A stretch of 64,000 nucleotides of DNA from Devosia sp. (GCF_017744655.1 NZ_JAGIAW010000008.1:1-64000), one strand, 5' to 3'; positions 47,006 to 55,674 are shown, counted from the first letter of the stretch. Program-made: numbers and translations. Notes: generated by a model from the sequence alone, not told the origin.

Positions 47006-47029
47006 GGTGGCCGGAGCGATCCGGCCACC
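47006..47029 (+). other. GCGA-loop hairpin between binding-protein and permease genes
   Basis: GGTGGCCGGA (47006-47015) pairs perfectly with TCCGGCCACC (47020-47029) around a GCGA (GNRA) tetraloop. No T-run follows; GGCTTTGCTT is the next sequence. It is likely to stabilise the binding-protein message and reduce read-through, giving more binding protein than permease. Confidence 0.6.
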
Positions 47030-47050
47030 GGCTTTGCTTAAGGCCCCTCC

Positions 47051-48013
47051 TTGCGCATTCTGCTTCTCGCCTTTCTCGCGACGCTGATCCTGGCTTTCAT
47101 CAGCCTCTTTGTTGGCGTCAGCGATGTGTCGCTGCCCGCTCTGCTGTCGGGCACGGCGGATTTGCGCGCCACGGAAATCTTCTTCATCAGCCGCGTGCCG
47201 CGGACCCTGGCGCTGATGCTGGCCGGCGCCTCCATGGCCATTGCCGGGCTCGTCATGCAGATGGTGGTGCGCAATCGCTTCGTCGAACCCTCCACAGCCG
47301 GGACGAGTGAATCGGCGGCGCTGGGTTTTCTCGTCGTGACGCTTCTGGCGCCCGAATGGCCGCTGATGGCCAAGATGGCGGTTTCGGCGCTGTTCGCGCT
47401 TGGCGGCACGGCGCTGTTCCTGCGCATTCTGCGCGCGGTGCCGCTGCGCGATGTGCTGCTGGTGCCGCTGGTCGGCATCATGCTCGGCGGCGTCATCGGC
47501 GCGGTGAGCGCCTTCATCGCCTATCGCACCAATCTCATGGCTTCGCTGCTCGCCTGGAACATGGGCGACTTTTCGGGTGTCTTGCGCGGGCGCTATGAGC
47601 TGCTCTGGCTCGGGCTGGCCGGGGGCATTCTCGCCTATATCGCGGCCGATCGCTTTACCGTTGCGGGCATGGGCAAGGATTTCACCACCAATCTCGGGCT
47701 CAACTACAAGCGCGTCATGGTGCTGGGGCTGGTGATCGTTTCCGTGGTCAGCGCCGTGGTGCTGGTTTCGGTTGGCTCGATCCCGTTCCTGGGGCTGATC
47801 GTGCCCAATCTTGTCAGCCTCGTCGTTGGCGACAATATGCGCCGTACCGTGCCCTGGGTGGCGGTGGGTGGCGCCGGCTTTGTGCTCGCCTGCGATATTG
47901 TGGGACGGTTAATCCGCTTTCCCTATGAAATCCCGATTGCCGTGGTCATGGGTGTCGTGGGCAGTGCCGTGTTCCTCTATCTGCTGCTGAGGACGCCGCG
48001 CCATGCGAGTTGA
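47051..48013 (+). CDS. Siderophore ABC transporter permease 1 (FecCD family)
   Basis: 320 residues with about nine to ten membrane helices. It begins LLLAFLATLILAFISLFVGV; the RVPRTLALMLAGASMAIAGLVMQMVVRN segment and SIPFLGLIVPNLVSLVVGDNMRRTVP are characteristic of BtuC/FecCD permeases. It forms a heterodimer with the next gene product. It starts at TTG 47051, an unusual start, and overlaps the second permease by about 11 bp. Confidence 0.93.
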   Translation: MRILLLAFLATLILAFISLFVGVSDVSLPALLSGTADLRATEIFFISRVPRTLALMLAGASMAIAGLVMQMVVRNRFVEPSTAGTSESAALGFLVVTLLAPEWPLMAKMAVSALFALGGTALFLRILRAVPLRDVLLVPLVGIMLGGVIGAVSAFIAYRTNLMASLLAWNMGDFSGVLRGRYELLWLGLAGGILAYIAADRFTVAGMGKDFTTNLGLNYKRVMVLGLVIVSVVSAVVLVSVGSIPFLGLIVPNLVSLVVGDNMRRTVPWVAVGGAGFVLACDIVGRLIRFPYEIPIAVVMGVVGSAVFLYLLLRTPRHAS

Positions 48014-49058
48014 TGCGGGTTCCGATAATGGCGTCGTTTCGGCGAACGGGGATTCCCGCTTTCGCGGGAATGACACCGAGAGTGGGGATAGTTCGGGGCG
48101 GAAGAAATTGTCGCGGCCGGCGCTGGTGCTGATTGCGCTTGGTGTGGCTGCGCTCGTTTCCATTGCCCTCTTCATGACGCTCGACGCCAAGGGCAGTTGG
48201 AGCTTCGTGCTCTCCTTCCGCGGCAAGAAGCTGCTGTCGCTGGTGCTGGTTGCCTATTCGGTGGCGGTATCGACCGTGCTGTTCCAGACCGTCACCAACA
48301 ACCGCATCCTGACGCCTTCGATCATGGGTTTTGATGCGCTCTATGTGCTGATCAAGACGGCCGTTGTGTTCTTCTTCGGTGTTTCGGCGCTGGTGTCGAT
48401 CGACAGCCAGATCCAGTTCGTCGTCGAACTCTTCGTCATGGTCGGCTTTTCGTTCCTGCTGTTCCGCTGGCTGTTCCTGGGCGAGGAGCGGAGCCTGCAT
48501 CTCCTGGTGCTGGTCGGCATTGTGTTTGGCATTCTGTTCCGCAGCCTGTCGCAATTGATGCAGCGCATGCTCGATCCCGGCGCCTTCAATGTGTTGCAGG
48601 ACACGCTCTTTGCCTCTTTCGCGACGACCGATCCGACCCTGCTCGGCATTGCGACGGTGATCGTGGTGTTGACGAGTTTTGTCGGTTGGCGGCTGATGCA
48701 TACCTATGACGTGCTCTCACTGGGGCGGGCGCAGGCGATCAATCTTGGGGTCGACTACAAGCGCACCGTCGCTGTTATTCTTGTGCTGGTCGCGATCCTT
48801 GTATCGGTATCGACGGCGCTGGTTGGGCCGGTCACTTTCTTCGGTCTGCTCGTTGCGACGCTGGCGCATTCGCTGATCGGCAATTCGAAACATCGCTACG
48901 TGCTGCCGGCGGCGGTGCTGCTTGGTGTCATTGCGCTCGTCGGCGGCCAGACCCTGCTCGAGCGCGTCTTTGCCTTCGATACGGCCCTGTCGATCATTAT
49001 CGAGTTTCTGGGCGGCCTCGTTTTCATTGTCCTGGTGCTGCGGAGATCGGCCCGATGA
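48003..49058 (+). CDS. Siderophore ABC transporter permease 2 (FecCD family) with repeat-derived N terminus
   Basis: 351 residues. The first 36 or so residues are hydrophilic and include NGDSRFRGNDTES, which is the translation of the family-A palindromic repeat (48050-48080). The family core starts near residue 38 (RPALVLIALGVAAL) and includes LLSLVLVAYSVAVSTVLFQTVTNNRILTPSIMG and VGPVTFFGLLVATLAHSLIG. Roughly nine membrane helices follow. The ATG at 48003 overlaps the first permease. The repeat insertion lengthened the cytoplasmic N terminus without breaking the frame. Confidence 0.92.
   Translation: MRVDAGSDNGVVSANGDSRFRGNDTESGDSSGRKKLSRPALVLIALGVAALVSIALFMTLDAKGSWSFVLSFRGKKLLSLVLVAYSVAVSTVLFQTVTNNRILTPSIMGFDALYVLIKTAVVFFFGVSALVSIDSQIQFVVELFVMVGFSFLLFRWLFLGEERSLHLLVLVGIVFGILFRSLSQLMQRMLDPGAFNVLQDTLFASFATTDPTLLGIATVIVVLTSFVGWRLMHTYDVLSLGRAQAINLGVDYKRTVAVILVLVAILVSVSTALVGPVTFFGLLVATLAHSLIGNSKHRYVLPAAVLLGVIALVGGQTLLERVFAFDTALSIIIEFLGGLVFIVLVLRRSAR
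48050..48080. repeat. Palindromic repeat, family A copy 2, inside a coding sequence
   Basis: GGGGATTCCCGCTTTCGCGG and GAATGACACC match the intergenic copies at 3905 and 61602. Here the element is read in frame as GDSRFRGNDT in the second siderophore permease. Confidence 0.88.
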
Positions 49059-49813
49059 TCATCACCTCCGATATCAGCAAATCCTATGGCGAGAGCACTG
49101 TTGTCGACGGCGTCTCACTGAGCCTGCCCAAGGGCGGTATCACCTCGATCATCGGGCCCAATGGCGCGGGAAAGTCGACGCTGCTCTCCATGGTCAGTCG
49201 CTTGATGGCGATGGACAAGGGCTCGGTGACCGTGGATGGGCTCGATGTCAGCAAGACGCCCGGCGATGTTTTGGCGCGGCGGCTCTCAATCCTGCGGCAA
49301 GACAATCACATGACCGCGCGCCTGACGGTGCACGATCTCGTTTCCTTTGGCCGCTATCCCTATTCCAAGGGGAGACTCAATGCTGATGACAAGGTGCATA
49401 TCGACGAAGCCATCGGCTATCTCGATCTCACTGCGCTGTCGGGGCGTTTCCTTGACGAGCTTTCGGGCGGGCAGCGGCAGCGGGCGTTTGTGGCCATGGT
49501 GCTCTGCCAGGACACGGACTATGTGCTGCTCGACGAGCCGCTCAACAATCTCGACATGAAGCATGCCATGGGCATGATGAAGCTCTTGCAGCGCGCAGCG
49601 AGCGAACTCGGCAAGACCGTCGTGCTGGTGTTGCACGACATCAATTTTGCCTCCTGGTATTCCGACCATATCGTCGCCATGAAGCACGGCAAGGTGGCGG
49701 CGCAGGGACCGGTGGGCGAGATGATCAAGCCCGACGTGCTTTCATCCATCTACGAAATGGATATCGCCGTGCACGAGATCGCCGGGCAGCGGATCAGCGT
49801 CTATTACGGCTGA
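49055..49813 (+). CDS. Siderophore ABC transporter ATP-binding protein (FecE/FatE type)
   Basis: 252 residues. Walker A is GPNGAGKST, the signature is ELSGGQRQRAFVAM, Walker B is DYVLLDEPLNNLD, and the switch histidine is in LVLHDINFAS. It energises the two FecCD permeases above. It overlaps the preceding permease by ATGA, and its 3' end overlaps the convergent diguanylate cyclase gene by 10 bp. The complete cassette has binding protein, two permeases and ATPase. Confidence 0.95.
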   Translation: MIITSDISKSYGESTVVDGVSLSLPKGGITSIIGPNGAGKSTLLSMVSRLMAMDKGSVTVDGLDVSKTPGDVLARRLSILRQDNHMTARLTVHDLVSFGRYPYSKGRLNADDKVHIDEAIGYLDLTALSGRFLDELSGGQRQRAFVAMVLCQDTDYVLLDEPLNNLDMKHAMGMMKLLQRAASELGKTVVLVLHDINFASWYSDHIVAMKHGKVAAQGPVGEMIKPDVLSSIYEMDIAVHEIAGQRISVYYG

Positions 49814-51537
49814 GCCACCGTCATTTCAGAGAAGCAGACGACCCGGCCGCGGCCGCCGGCCTTGGCGGCGTAGCAGGCCGCATCCGCTTCGCCGAGATAG
49901 CCAAGGCCCGATTCCGAGCGCGATTTTATGACGGTGACGCCGATGCTGGCGCCGATGCGATGGCCGCGCCCGTTCCAGGAAAAGGCAAGGGCGCCGATGG
50001 CCCTGACGATCTTTTCGGCGACCTTGCGGCCATTGGCGAGCGGGCAATCTTCGAGCAGCACGGCGAATTCATCGCCGCCCAGCCGGGCGGCGAGGTCGTG
50101 TCCGCGACAGGCTCCGCGGATGGTTTCGGCCACCTGCTTGAGGAGGGCATCGCCCGCGGCGTGGCCGGCCGTATCATTGACCGGCTTGAAGCGGTCGAGA
50201 TCGACATAGAGCAGGCAATGCTGGCGCCGGCCATCGCGCGCCGATCCGATGGCGACGCTCAGCGCCCCATCGAAGGCGGCACGATTGGGTAGGCCTGTCA
50301 GAACGTCATGGCTGGCCGAATGGACAAGCTGGCGTTGCAGGGCGCGGCTCTGGGTAATGTCCTGAAAGACCAGCACCGCGCCCGACATTTTTCCATCAGG
50401 CATGATGACGGGAGAGGCGGAGCAGCGGATATCGCGCGCCTGGCCATCGCGCGACACGAGGACAACCTCGTCCTCCACTTCCATGGCCGCGCGATGGGTG
50501 AGGCAGGCCATGGCGGGGCAGGGGGCCGCCTCGTCGGAATGGGCGTGGCGTAGGGGAAAGACGGTCTCGGCGAAAAGGCCCTTGGCCTCATCGGCGGAAA
50601 AACCGGTAAAGCGCTCGGCGGCGGGGTTGACGAAGGTCACCCTGCCCTGCGCGTCGGTGGCGATCATGCCATCGGCGATGGCTTCGAGCGTCACGCGCAG
50701 CCGCTCTTTCTCGGCCGCCAATTCCTGCTCTATGGTCTTTAAATAGGTGATGTCGGTATCGGTGCCGACGGTGCGCAGCGGCGCGCCATTCTCGTCCCAT
50801 TCGACCGGGCGGCCACGGCTCAGGATCCAGATATAGCTGCCATCACGGGTCAGTTCGCGATATTCGAGCGCGTCAAAACTGTCGTCGCCCTGGTCCTGCC
50901 GATGCACATTGGCGATGACTTGGGGGCGATCCTCGGGGTGGATGCGGGCAAGCCATTGGGCTTGGTCGCCATCCACCTCTTCATCGACAGGAATGCCGCG
51001 CATCTTTCGCCACATGCGCGAATAGAACATCGTATCCCGGCGGATATCATGGTCCCAGACGCCCTGCCGCGCGCCTTCGAGCGCATGGTTCCAGCGACTT
51101 TCCGAATAGGCCAGCGCCTCTTCTGCGCGCTTCTGCAATTCGATGCTGGTGACTTGCAGGATCAGGCAATCGGGCTGGCCGTCGTCATCCGTGGAGAGCG
51201 CGGCGGCCAGCATAACCCAGACCGGGTGGCCATCGGCATGGCGGAGGAGATGTTCGCCGCGATAGTGGGCGGCTTCGCCCCGGGCAAGGCGTATGAGATG
51301 TTGCCGCGCCGCGCCCGTGTCCTCGGGATGTACGAGATCGAAACCGTCGAGACTTTGCCCGCTTTCCATCCTGTGGCCGAGAAGGCGGGTAAAGGCGGGA
51401 TTGAGATAACGCACCGTGCCATCGAGCCCGGTGACCAACATGCCGACCGGCGCGACTTCGGCAAGGCGCGACAGGACGGGCACGGCGCGTTGCGTGCGCC
51501 GTGCCCGTGTGACGCGCCGTTGCGCTGTGCGCGCCAA
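49804..51537 (-). CDS. PAS-domain diguanylate cyclase (three PAS + GGDEF)
   Basis: 577 residues from TTG 51537. Three PAS units follow one another: about 22-130 (APVGMLVTGLDGTVRYLNPAF), about 140-265 (with YRELTRDGSYIWILSRGRPVEW), and about 275-390 (EAIADGMIATDAQGRVTFVNPAA). The GGDEF domain is at about 405-570, with an intact GGDEF motif (ARLGGDEFAVL) and the inhibitory RxxD site RGHD five residues before it. There is no EAL domain, so it should make c-di-GMP with product inhibition. No membrane helix is visible, suggesting a cytosolic sensor. A GAGGAC site lies 6 bp before the TTG, overlapping the end of the isomerase gene. Confidence 0.9.
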   Translation of the reverse strand: MARTAQRRVTRARRTQRAVPVLSRLAEVAPVGMLVTGLDGTVRYLNPAFTRLLGHRMESGQSLDGFDLVHPEDTGAARQHLIRLARGEAAHYRGEHLLRHADGHPVWVMLAAALSTDDDGQPDCLILQVTSIELQKRAEEALAYSESRWNHALEGARQGVWDHDIRRDTMFYSRMWRKMRGIPVDEEVDGDQAQWLARIHPEDRPQVIANVHRQDQGDDSFDALEYRELTRDGSYIWILSRGRPVEWDENGAPLRTVGTDTDITYLKTIEQELAAEKERLRVTLEAIADGMIATDAQGRVTFVNPAAERFTGFSADEAKGLFAETVFPLRHAHSDEAAPCPAMACLTHRAAMEVEDEVVLVSRDGQARDIRCSASPVIMPDGKMSGAVLVFQDITQSRALQRQLVHSASHDVLTGLPNRAAFDGALSVAIGSARDGRRQHCLLYVDLDRFKPVNDTAGHAAGDALLKQVAETIRGACRGHDLAARLGGDEFAVLLEDCPLANGRKVAEKIVRAIGALAFSWNGRGHRIGASIGVTVIKSRSESGLGYLGEADAACYAAKAGGRGRVVCFSEMTVAQP

Positions 51538-51547
51538 GCTCAAGTCC

Positions 51548-52381
51548 TCAAACCTCGATGAGCGAGAGGATGAAATCGCGTTCGAGCGCCAGGCCCGCCC
51601 ATTCGTGCGGCTGGTCGGCATCGAAGATCAGCGTATAGGGGCCTTTGTAACCGGCCTCTTCGGCCGCACCCACGCAGGCGCCATAATCGGCTTCGTCGAG
51701 CTGGCCCTGGGCAAAGCTTGCCTTGGCGTGGCAGAGCTCGGCCCGCGCAAAGATCGAGGCCAGGTCTTCGTATTTCGTATCGCCGCCCCAATTGCCGAAA
51801 TCGCCGAGAAGGCCGATGCGACCTTCGAGCCGATCGAGCACCTCATGCACTGTGGCCGGCGTCGAAAGCAGGTCGAACCAGTTTTCGGTGACAAGACGGA
51901 CGGAAGAGCCGGCATTGCGATCGGCCAGCCGCTTCAAGGCCGCGACGGACAGGTCGAGCGTTTCAGGCGTCGGCTTTTGCTTGCCGGCAATGACGCGCGC
52001 ATTTTCCGCACCCAGCTCATTGGCAACGTCGAGCCAGCCGGCAATCCAGGCTTCGTCCCGGGCACCGTGTTCGGGATGGGTGATATCGCCGGCATCGATC
52101 AGCAGGGTTTGGAGGGTCACCTCGGCGCGGGCAAGTTGGTCTTTAAGTTCGGCGAGATAAATGGAATCGCGGCTGCGCATGTGGAAGGAGACGATTTCCA
52201 CGCGGTGATAGCCGTGATTGGCCAGCACCGAGGGCAGGCCGAGCAGGGACTCGCTGCCTTCGCCATAGGTATCTTCCCCCGCGCCGATGGCGGTGGTCGT
52301 CAGATCATGCGGATAGGTCGTGCCCAAAAGGCGATGCAACGACCAGGTGGAGACCGCGATGCGGTCAGCACTCTGGGCCAT
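51548..52381 (-). CDS. Sugar phosphate isomerase/epimerase-type TIM-barrel protein
   Basis: 277 residues of the xylose-isomerase-like AP-endonuclease 2 superfamily. Motifs include IAVSTWSLHRLLG at the start, HRVEIVSFHM, TLQTLLIDAGDITHP, VRLVTENWF (with an active-site glutamate), GLLGDFGNWGG and the closing YTLIFDADQP. Metal-dependent sugar epimerisation or isomerisation is likely. The ATG at 52381 follows GGGGAGAGA. It ends 10 bp before the cyclase start, so the two may be co-transcribed. Confidence 0.85.
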   Translation of the reverse strand: MAQSADRIAVSTWSLHRLLGTTYPHDLTTTAIGAGEDTYGEGSESLLGLPSVLANHGYHRVEIVSFHMRSRDSIYLAELKDQLARAEVTLQTLLIDAGDITHPEHGARDEAWIAGWLDVANELGAENARVIAGKQKPTPETLDLSVAALKRLADRNAGSSVRLVTENWFDLLSTPATVHEVLDRLEGRIGLLGDFGNWGGDTKYEDLASIFARAELCHAKASFAQGQLDEADYGACVGAAEEAGYKGPYTLIFDADQPHEWAGLALERDFILSLIEV

Positions 52382-52493
52382 AAAGTCTCTCCCCAATTCC
52401 TCCGGCAGCAGAATCACATGTGCACGGAGGGGCTGCAATACAATTTGTTATAGCCACAAACGATTAGGGTCGGCGGCGTTCACCGCACGCTCG

Positions 52494-52584
52494 CCTGCAA
52501 ACGCCAGCTTTCTGCGCTTCCGGTGCTCACGTACCAACGTACGCTCCGCTCCGGTTCTCGCAAGCCGCCATTTTCGGCTGAGCG
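52494..52584. repeat. Dispersed repeat, family C copy 2
   Basis: Shares the CCTGCAAACGCCA start, CGCTTCCGGTGCTCACGTAC, GTACGCTCCGCTCCGGTTCT and CATTTTCGGCT blocks with 37798-37891. The outer flanks (CACCGCACGCTCGCC near 52480 and GAGCGTGCGG near 52582) form an additional imperfect inverted repeat. It lies between the isomerase and amidohydrolase genes. Confidence 0.85.
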
Positions 52585-52605
52585 TGCGGCGAACGTCATC
52601 CGACC

Positions 52606-53436
52606 CTAGCCGAGCCGATAGATGCGCTCGGCATTGCGGTGAAACAGCTTTTCCTGATTTTCCTGCGTCTCGTCGGCAACGATCTCGCGGGCGGCTTCGA
52701 CCCAGCGTGTGAGGGAGCCGGTGAGGGTGACGACCGGATGATCCGAGCCCCAGACGACGCGGTCCCAGCCAAAGCTGTCGATGACGTGCTCGACATAGGG
52801 GCGGAGGGTTTCACGCGTCCAGTCGGGATTGCAATGGTTCACGATGCCCGACACCTTGCCCATGACATTGGGGAGGGCGGCGACGTCGCGGAGGTTTTGG
52901 CGCCACGGATCAAGGCCGATGCCATTGATGTCGGGATTGCCGCAATGGTCGAGGATGAAGGTCACTTCGGGGACTTTTTGAGCCAGGGCGACGCCGAGAT
53001 GGAGCTGATCGGCGCGGAGGCAAAGGTCGAAGGTGAGGCCATGCCGGGCGAGAAAACGCAGATTGTCGGCGAAGAGTTTTGGTTCGCTGACATCATCGGG
53101 CACTTCGTGAAGAATGCGGCGCAGGCCTTTTACCCGGCCTTTGCCAACCGCGAGCAGCTTTTCAAGCTGGGCCGGGAAATCGGGATTTTCGGGACGGCAG
53201 GCGGCGATGGCGCCGACTATGCCGGGAAGACCGAGGACGAATTCGGTCTCGGGCAAAATATCGGCTTCGGCGACGTCGACCTCCATATGCAGCGCCGCCT
53301 CGATGCCCAGCGGCTTCGCCTCCGCCCAATAGGCTTCAACACTCCACGGCTTGTTGATAGCCGGCGAATTCCCCAGCCACGGATAGGAAAGCCGGTCGGG
53401 ATAGATGAGGTGAAGGTGAGTATCGATGATGCGCAT
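52606..53436 (-). CDS. Amidohydrolase-superfamily lactonase-like protein (COG3618 type)
   Basis: 276 residues. The metal-binding start is IIDTHLHL. Further features are GLRRILHEVPDD, a VTFILDHCGNPDI histidine-containing block and the C-terminal DRVVWGSDHPV with the catalytic aspartate. This layout is that of sugar-lactone hydrolases (fucono-, rhamnono- or galactarolactonase relatives). The neighbours on this strand, a sugar isomerase and a VOC protein, suggest a minor sugar pathway. The exact lactone is unknown. Confidence 0.88.
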   Translation of the reverse strand: MRIIDTHLHLIYPDRLSYPWLGNSPAINKPWSVEAYWAEAKPLGIEAALHMEVDVAEADILPETEFVLGLPGIVGAIAACRPENPDFPAQLEKLLAVGKGRVKGLRRILHEVPDDVSEPKLFADNLRFLARHGLTFDLCLRADQLHLGVALAQKVPEVTFILDHCGNPDINGIGLDPWRQNLRDVAALPNVMGKVSGIVNHCNPDWTRETLRPYVEHVIDSFGWDRVVWGSDHPVVTLTGSLTRWVEAAREIVADETQENQEKLFHRNAERIYRLG

Positions 53437-53543
53437 GGTCGTCCTCCTGCGCCTCTGGGTATCAGAAAATTGCGGCGATCACAGGGGCATAGACGCGCCG
53501 ACCGCGGGGGAATTTGGCCGCTTTCGGCTACCGGCCGGTGACG

Positions 53544-53894
53544 TCAGGCGTGAGAGAGAATATTGAGCAGCTTGCCGAAAGGGTCGCGTACAAAGAAGCG
53601 CTCGACGCCCCAGGGCTCTGTTACCGGGCCATATTCGATTTCATGCCCGGCATCGATCATCCGCGCGTGAACGGCGGCAAGGTCATCGACTTCGATCGAC
53701 AGGTCTGGCACTGGCGTGCCCGACCCGCCCTCGAGCGCGAAGCTGATCTGGGGTGTCGACTGCCCCGACCCAACGAATGTGATGATCCAGCCGTGGTCCA
53801 TGCCGATCTCCATGCCCAGCAGCTCGCCGTAGAAAGCTTTTGCGGCTTCCAGGTTTTCTGTCGCGACATTGGTGACGACCCGATTTACGGCCAT
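53544..53894 (-). CDS. VOC-superfamily (glyoxalase-like) protein
   Basis: 116 residues from ATG 53894: VVTNVATENLEAAKAFYGELLGM in the first half and LSIEVDDLAAVHARMIDAGHEIEYGPVTEPWGVERFFVRDPFGKLLNIL in the second. The second half carries the RFFVRDPFGKLLNIL block and an acidic ExxD-like arrangement typical of metal sites. One VOC unit, probably working as a dimer. The substrate is unknown. Confidence 0.85.
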   Translation of the reverse strand: MAVNRVVTNVATENLEAAKAFYGELLGMEIGMDHGWIITFVGSGQSTPQISFALEGGSGTPVPDLSIEVDDLAAVHARMIDAGHEIEYGPVTEPWGVERFFVRDPFGKLLNILSHA

Positions 53895-53962
53895 GGTTAA
53901 ATTCCTCAAGTCAGGAGTGGCAGTTTAGCAGCTTTGGCAGGGAAAAGCCGACCCTTTACGCT

Positions 53963-54811
53963 TCATCCGCCCAGTTGCTCCTTCCCCTCCAGCGTCCCGA
54001 TGCGCGCGCTGGCGGTCTCCCAGCTCAGTGCGGTCACCCGTGCAATGATCGCCTCGGCCACCCCCAGCAGCGCCGCATTGGCGTCCCATGTCCGGCCCGT
54101 TTCGGTGCGGCAGGGCAGGCAATAGCGGGCGTGGCGGGCGATGGGGCTCAACCATTCGTCGGTGACGAGGACGATATGGGCCTTTCGCCGGGAGAGGGTG
54201 TGGGCGATGTCGAGCATGGCCGGATCGTAGCGGCGGACGTCGAAAAGAATGGCGAGATCGCCGGGTTTGACGTCGATGAGCTGGTCGGCACTGGTCGCCG
54301 GGCGCCCGTCAAGGCGACGGATACCGGGGCGGATGAGGCGGAGATGGGCTTCGAGATAGCCGGCGAGGAAATCTGTAAAGCGCCCGCCGGCGAGGTAGCA
54401 ATTGCGCTTGGTTTCGGTGAGGCGCCGGCAGACGGTTTCGAATTCGCCGGGCGAAATCAGCGTCGCCGACTCTTCCATGCGGCGGGCCGATTGGGCGAGG
54501 AAGGCGGCGAGATAAGGCGCTTCGCCCGAATGGTCCGCGGGCGTCGCGCCGCGCTGCAGCGGCGATTTTGAGCGCTGTTCCAGTTCCTCGCGCAGGGCGC
54601 GCTGGAAATCGGGATAGGATTTGAAGCCCAATTGGGCGACGAAGCGGACGATGGTCGCGGCACTGACATCGGCGCCCGCAGCGAACTCGGCGACCGGGGC
54701 GAGGCCGAGGAGGGGATAGTTGCCGAGAAGCCCGCGGGCGGCGCGTCTTCCGGCTGATGTCAGCTGCTCGTCGAGGTCGTGAATGCGTGCGGCGACCGTC
54801 TTCCCCTCCAT
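53963..54811 (-). CDS. RpiR-family regulator (HTH + SIS domain)
   Basis: 282 residues from ATG 54811. The N-terminal HTH region is PVAEFAAGADVSAATIVRFVAQLGFKSYPDFQRALREEL. The C-terminal SIS domain (CYLAGGRFTDFLAGYLEAHLRL; LAILFDVRRYDPAMLDIAHTL) has lost the SxS sugar-phosphate signature seen in the RpiR protein at 32065, so it may sense a different ligand. It is divergent from the amine-type catabolic genes at 54904 onward and probably controls them. The start has an excellent GGAGGGG site. Confidence 0.9.
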   Translation of the reverse strand: MEGKTVAARIHDLDEQLTSAGRRAARGLLGNYPLLGLAPVAEFAAGADVSAATIVRFVAQLGFKSYPDFQRALREELEQRSKSPLQRGATPADHSGEAPYLAAFLAQSARRMEESATLISPGEFETVCRRLTETKRNCYLAGGRFTDFLAGYLEAHLRLIRPGIRRLDGRPATSADQLIDVKPGDLAILFDVRRYDPAMLDIAHTLSRRKAHIVLVTDEWLSPIARHARYCLPCRTETGRTWDANAALLGVAEAIIARVTALSWETASARIGTLEGKEQLGG

Positions 54812-54833
54812 TTCCCCTCCTGAACTCTGCGTT

Positions 54834-54903
54834 TCAATATTGACAGAAGTTTCGTTTGTGGAACTACTGTTACAGAAGTTAATCGCTTGCCTATAGAGGG
54901 AAT
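54834..54903. promoter_or_regulatory. Divergent promoter/operator region
   Basis: ACAGAAGTT is repeated directly at 54843-54851 and 54872-54880. An imperfect inverted repeat AGTTTC-N6-GGAACT spans 54848-54865. TTGACA at 54840-54845 is a possible -35 for rightward transcription. The sites lie between the regulator and the first catabolic gene, a natural target for the RpiR protein. Confidence 0.45.
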
Positions 54904-55674
54904 ATGGACGGCGAAGCGCAAAAATCGGTTCTGGTGACCAATGCGCGGGGGGCTTCACCCTTCGTCATTCTGTGCGACCATGCCTCCAATAGAATTCCCG
55001 AACGCTATGGCGATCTCGGCCTGACGCCGAGCGAAAGACTGAGCCACATTGCCTGGGACCCCGGCGCGCTGGCAGTGAGCCGGGTGCTTTCGGACCTGCT
55101 CGATGCGCCGCTGGTGGAATCCACCGTGTCGCGCCTCATCATCGACTGTAATCGCGCCCTCGATGCGCCGGACCTGATTTGGACGCTTTCCGAACGCACG
55201 CGCATTGCGGCCAATGAAAATATCACCCCCGAAGAACGGGACTATCGTATCGCCCAGTATCATCGACCCTTTCACGGCGCCATCGACGTCCTGCTCGAAG
55301 CGCGCCGCCATGCCGGCATCGAAACCATTGTTGTCTGCATGCACTCCTTTACGCCGGTGTTTCTGGGTCAGAAGCGGCCCTGGCCTATCGGGGTCATCCA
55401 TGGGCGGGACGAGCGTTTCACCAAGGCTTTTCGCGACGCGATGGCGGCGGAACGCCCCGAACTCAATATCGGCTGGAACGAGCCCTATGCCGCGCTCAAT
55501 GGCGTGACGTTGACGCTCGAAAAACATGGCGATGGGCGCGGGCTCGAAGCCACCATGATCGAAATCCGTAACGACGAAATTCTCTCGCCCGAAGGGGTTG
55601 GCCAATGGGCCGGCCTTGTTGCGCGGAGCCTGCAACATGCGCTTGAGGAGCGACGGCAGGCCCGAACGCATTAG
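54904..55674 (+). CDS. N-formylglutamate amidohydrolase-like enzyme
   Basis: 256 residues. Family blocks are FVILCDHASNRIPERYGDLGL, HIAWDPGALAVSRVLSDLLDAPLVESTVSRLIIDCNRAL with the conserved arginine and aspartate, VVCMHSFTPVFLGQKRPWPIGVIHG and GWNEPYAALNGVTLTLEKHG. HutG-type enzymes release glutamate from N-formylglutamate. No hut genes are nearby; beside a glutamine-synthetase-like ligase it might instead hydrolyse a gamma-glutamylated or N-acyl product. It is the first gene of this operon. Confidence 0.88.
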   Translation: MDGEAQKSVLVTNARGASPFVILCDHASNRIPERYGDLGLTPSERLSHIAWDPGALAVSRVLSDLLDAPLVESTVSRLIIDCNRALDAPDLIWTLSERTRIAANENITPEERDYRIAQYHRPFHGAIDVLLEARRHAGIETIVVCMHSFTPVFLGQKRPWPIGVIHGRDERFTKAFRDAMAAERPELNIGWNEPYAALNGVTLTLEKHGDGRGLEATMIEIRNDEILSPEGVGQWAGLVARSLQHALEERRQARTH

